From CPC320 sp002684375 (GTDB lineage: Bacteria; Pseudomonadota; Alphaproteobacteria; Rhodobacterales; Rhodobacteraceae), in assembly GCA_965662545.1 (NCBI GenBank), contig CBFIHZ010000046.1:1-23175 (forward strand): a stretch of 23,175 bases of DNA, in the 5' to 3' direction. Under the pieces are notes generated by a model. The model saw only the letters and a list, made by a program, of their open reading frames with translations. It had not been told where the DNA came from and made no database searches. Shown here piece after piece: positions 22,429-23,175 of this stretch. Both the position numbers and the translations under genes were made by a program. Positions within the stretch are counted from its first letter, which is position 1. Each line of letters opens with the position of its first letter.

Positions 22429-22914
22429 ATGGGTTGGATGTTCTACCATAACCCCGTTGACGACGTTGAAGCTGAAATCAAACGAATGTGCACATCTGAT
22501 TCAGATGAAATGTCTCAATTTCCAGTCTACATTACACATCATGGATCGACTTGGTACGTTGCGATAAAAGCCACTTTTAAAAATAAGGTACGCGACAACT
22601 TAAGATACAAGAGTGATTTAACCGGATCATTTATTTTTGCCTGTGAGTTTTAAACGAAACGAAGCAACGGTGAATGGGGCTACAAGGCAATCGCAGAATC
22701 TAGTGGGCCTTCCGAAGCCCCATTCACCGCTCAAACTGATAAATATGCTCAGCCCAACAACTGCTGAGTCTGCACTTGAATGGCGCGCAAAATGTCAAAA
22801 AATACTGCAATGAAATCGCGCAAATTGCTTCATGGCGACATAATAGAATTTTCAAAATCCCTCTCATGCACAGATGGTAAAACGAAAGCATACAGGGAAC
22901 CCCCTCTATTTTGA
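22429..22914 (+). pseudogene. Broken small gene, DUF6927-like (MGW... family)
   Basis: The frame starts ATG 22429 with an excellent AAAGGAG site (22416-22422) and encodes 74 aa (MGWMFYHNPVDDVEAEIKRM...WYVAIKATF) before TAA at 22651-22653. Coding sense continues past the stop in the same frame (NGEWGYKAIAES), then in the +1 frame from about 22748 (LSPTTAESALEWRAKC), then back in the first frame from about 22801 (NTAMKSRKLLHGDIIEFSKSL) to a TGA at 22912. The intact ancestor would be about 160 residues. The MGW start, the WGYK motif and the following L-x-P-T...W-R-A-x-C block resemble a family I associate with DUF6927, often on mobile elements; the name is tentative. Function is unknown. The copy has one nonsense codon and two compensating indels, the second at an A-run (about 22797-22802). 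Confidence 0.7.
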
Positions 22915-22981
22915 CCTGATTTGATCTGCGATTATTGCGCGAGGCTGGCGATGTGGCTGGTGCGATATGAGGATTTTGTAG

Positions 22982-23175
22982 ATGAGCAAGCGACGGGGTG
23001 GACGTGGTTCCAAATACACGGATGATTTCTAACGTAAGCTAGGAGCGGAAAGCCGGGTCGCTGGTATAAGTGTTCCGTTGGTTGCCAAGCAGCTCGGCGT
23101 GGGCACCAACCGGATTCATGCGGATCGCAGTGATGGGCGGTTTCAGCCTGATGATACCGAGAACCCTGCCTTCAC
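22982..23175 (+). pseudogene. IS66-type transposase OrfA (TnpA), interrupted, running off the window
   Basis: From ATG 22982 the frame reads MSKRRGGRGSKYTDDF, then a TAA stop at 23030-23032, then continues in the same frame as RKLGAESRVAGISVPLVAKQ and LGVGTNRIHADRSDGRFQPD to the window end. This is the small helix-turn-helix protein (TnpA) found at the start of IS66-type elements, where the usual segment after N-R-I is Y-A-W-R; here it reads H-A-D-R, so the conserved Trp is lost as well. The in-frame stop makes this copy a probable pseudogene unless it is read through. The element's left end should lie between about 22895 and 22980, but I cannot define its terminal repeat. The rest lies beyond the window. 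Confidence 0.8.

Noticed and set aside
22394..22600. Second frame starting at ATG 22394, overlapping the small decayed gene
   Set aside because: Its sequence has no family look and simply shadows the better frame; the AAAGGAG site points to ATG 22429.

Overview
The window looks like a chromosomal piece of an alphaproteobacterium, most likely a marine Rhodobacterales/Roseobacter-type organism. This is inferred from moderate GC content, the nusB-ribH-ribB block, the pyrC-pyrE-dnaB-alr-mlaEF-radA-cvpA order, the DnaB insertion typical of alphaproteobacteria, and a TAXI-type TRAP transporter. No database search was possible, so names rest on recognised motifs, lengths and gene order.

Left part (1-4053): the 3' end of a nitrilase-family hydrolase enters from the left edge. 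A tightly overlapping minus-strand operon follows: a RibB protein with a degenerate RibA-like domain, then ribH, then nusB. Next are the 23S rRNA 2'-O-methyltransferase gene rlmB (minus) and, divergent from it, a class II tRNA-Tyr(GTA).

Middle-left (4054-8817), accessory and gene-poor: about 830 bp without a convincing gene, a MATE exporter, two tiny adjacent genes (a 48-aa single-TM protein and a 62-aa zinc-ribbon protein), a minus-strand flavin reductase that keeps the iodotyrosine-deiodinase substrate triad, an AT-rich spacer, and a SAM-methyltransferase-like protein.

Core block (8895-18809), almost all plus strand: pyrimidine synthesis (pyrC, pyrE); the replicative helicase dnaB, with two DnaA-box-like sites one helical turn apart in its upstream region; a GNAT acetyltransferase; alr, mlaE and mlaF joined by ATGA overlaps (cell-wall D-alanine supply and Mla-type lipid transport); a DUF1330 protein on the minus strand; then a compact pqiA-like, radA, cvpA operon.

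Right part (18810-23175), a patchwork after the core block ends at cvpA: a 41-nt hairpin, a frameshifted IS3-family orfA remnant, a two-gene TAXI-TRAP cassette (solute-binding protein, then fused permease) with a perfect 10-bp intercistronic hairpin, and a terminator-like leader ahead of a broken small gene carrying a nonsense codon and two compensating frameshifts. The window ends in an IS66-type orfA that also carries an in-frame stop. This reads as an insertion and decay hot spot where purF would often be expected.

I see no CRISPR array, rRNA, prophage module or clearly new multi-gene system. The best leads are the deiodinase-like reductase, the zinc-ribbon/TM gene pair, the DnaA boxes at dnaB, and the attenuator-like leader of the decayed gene.
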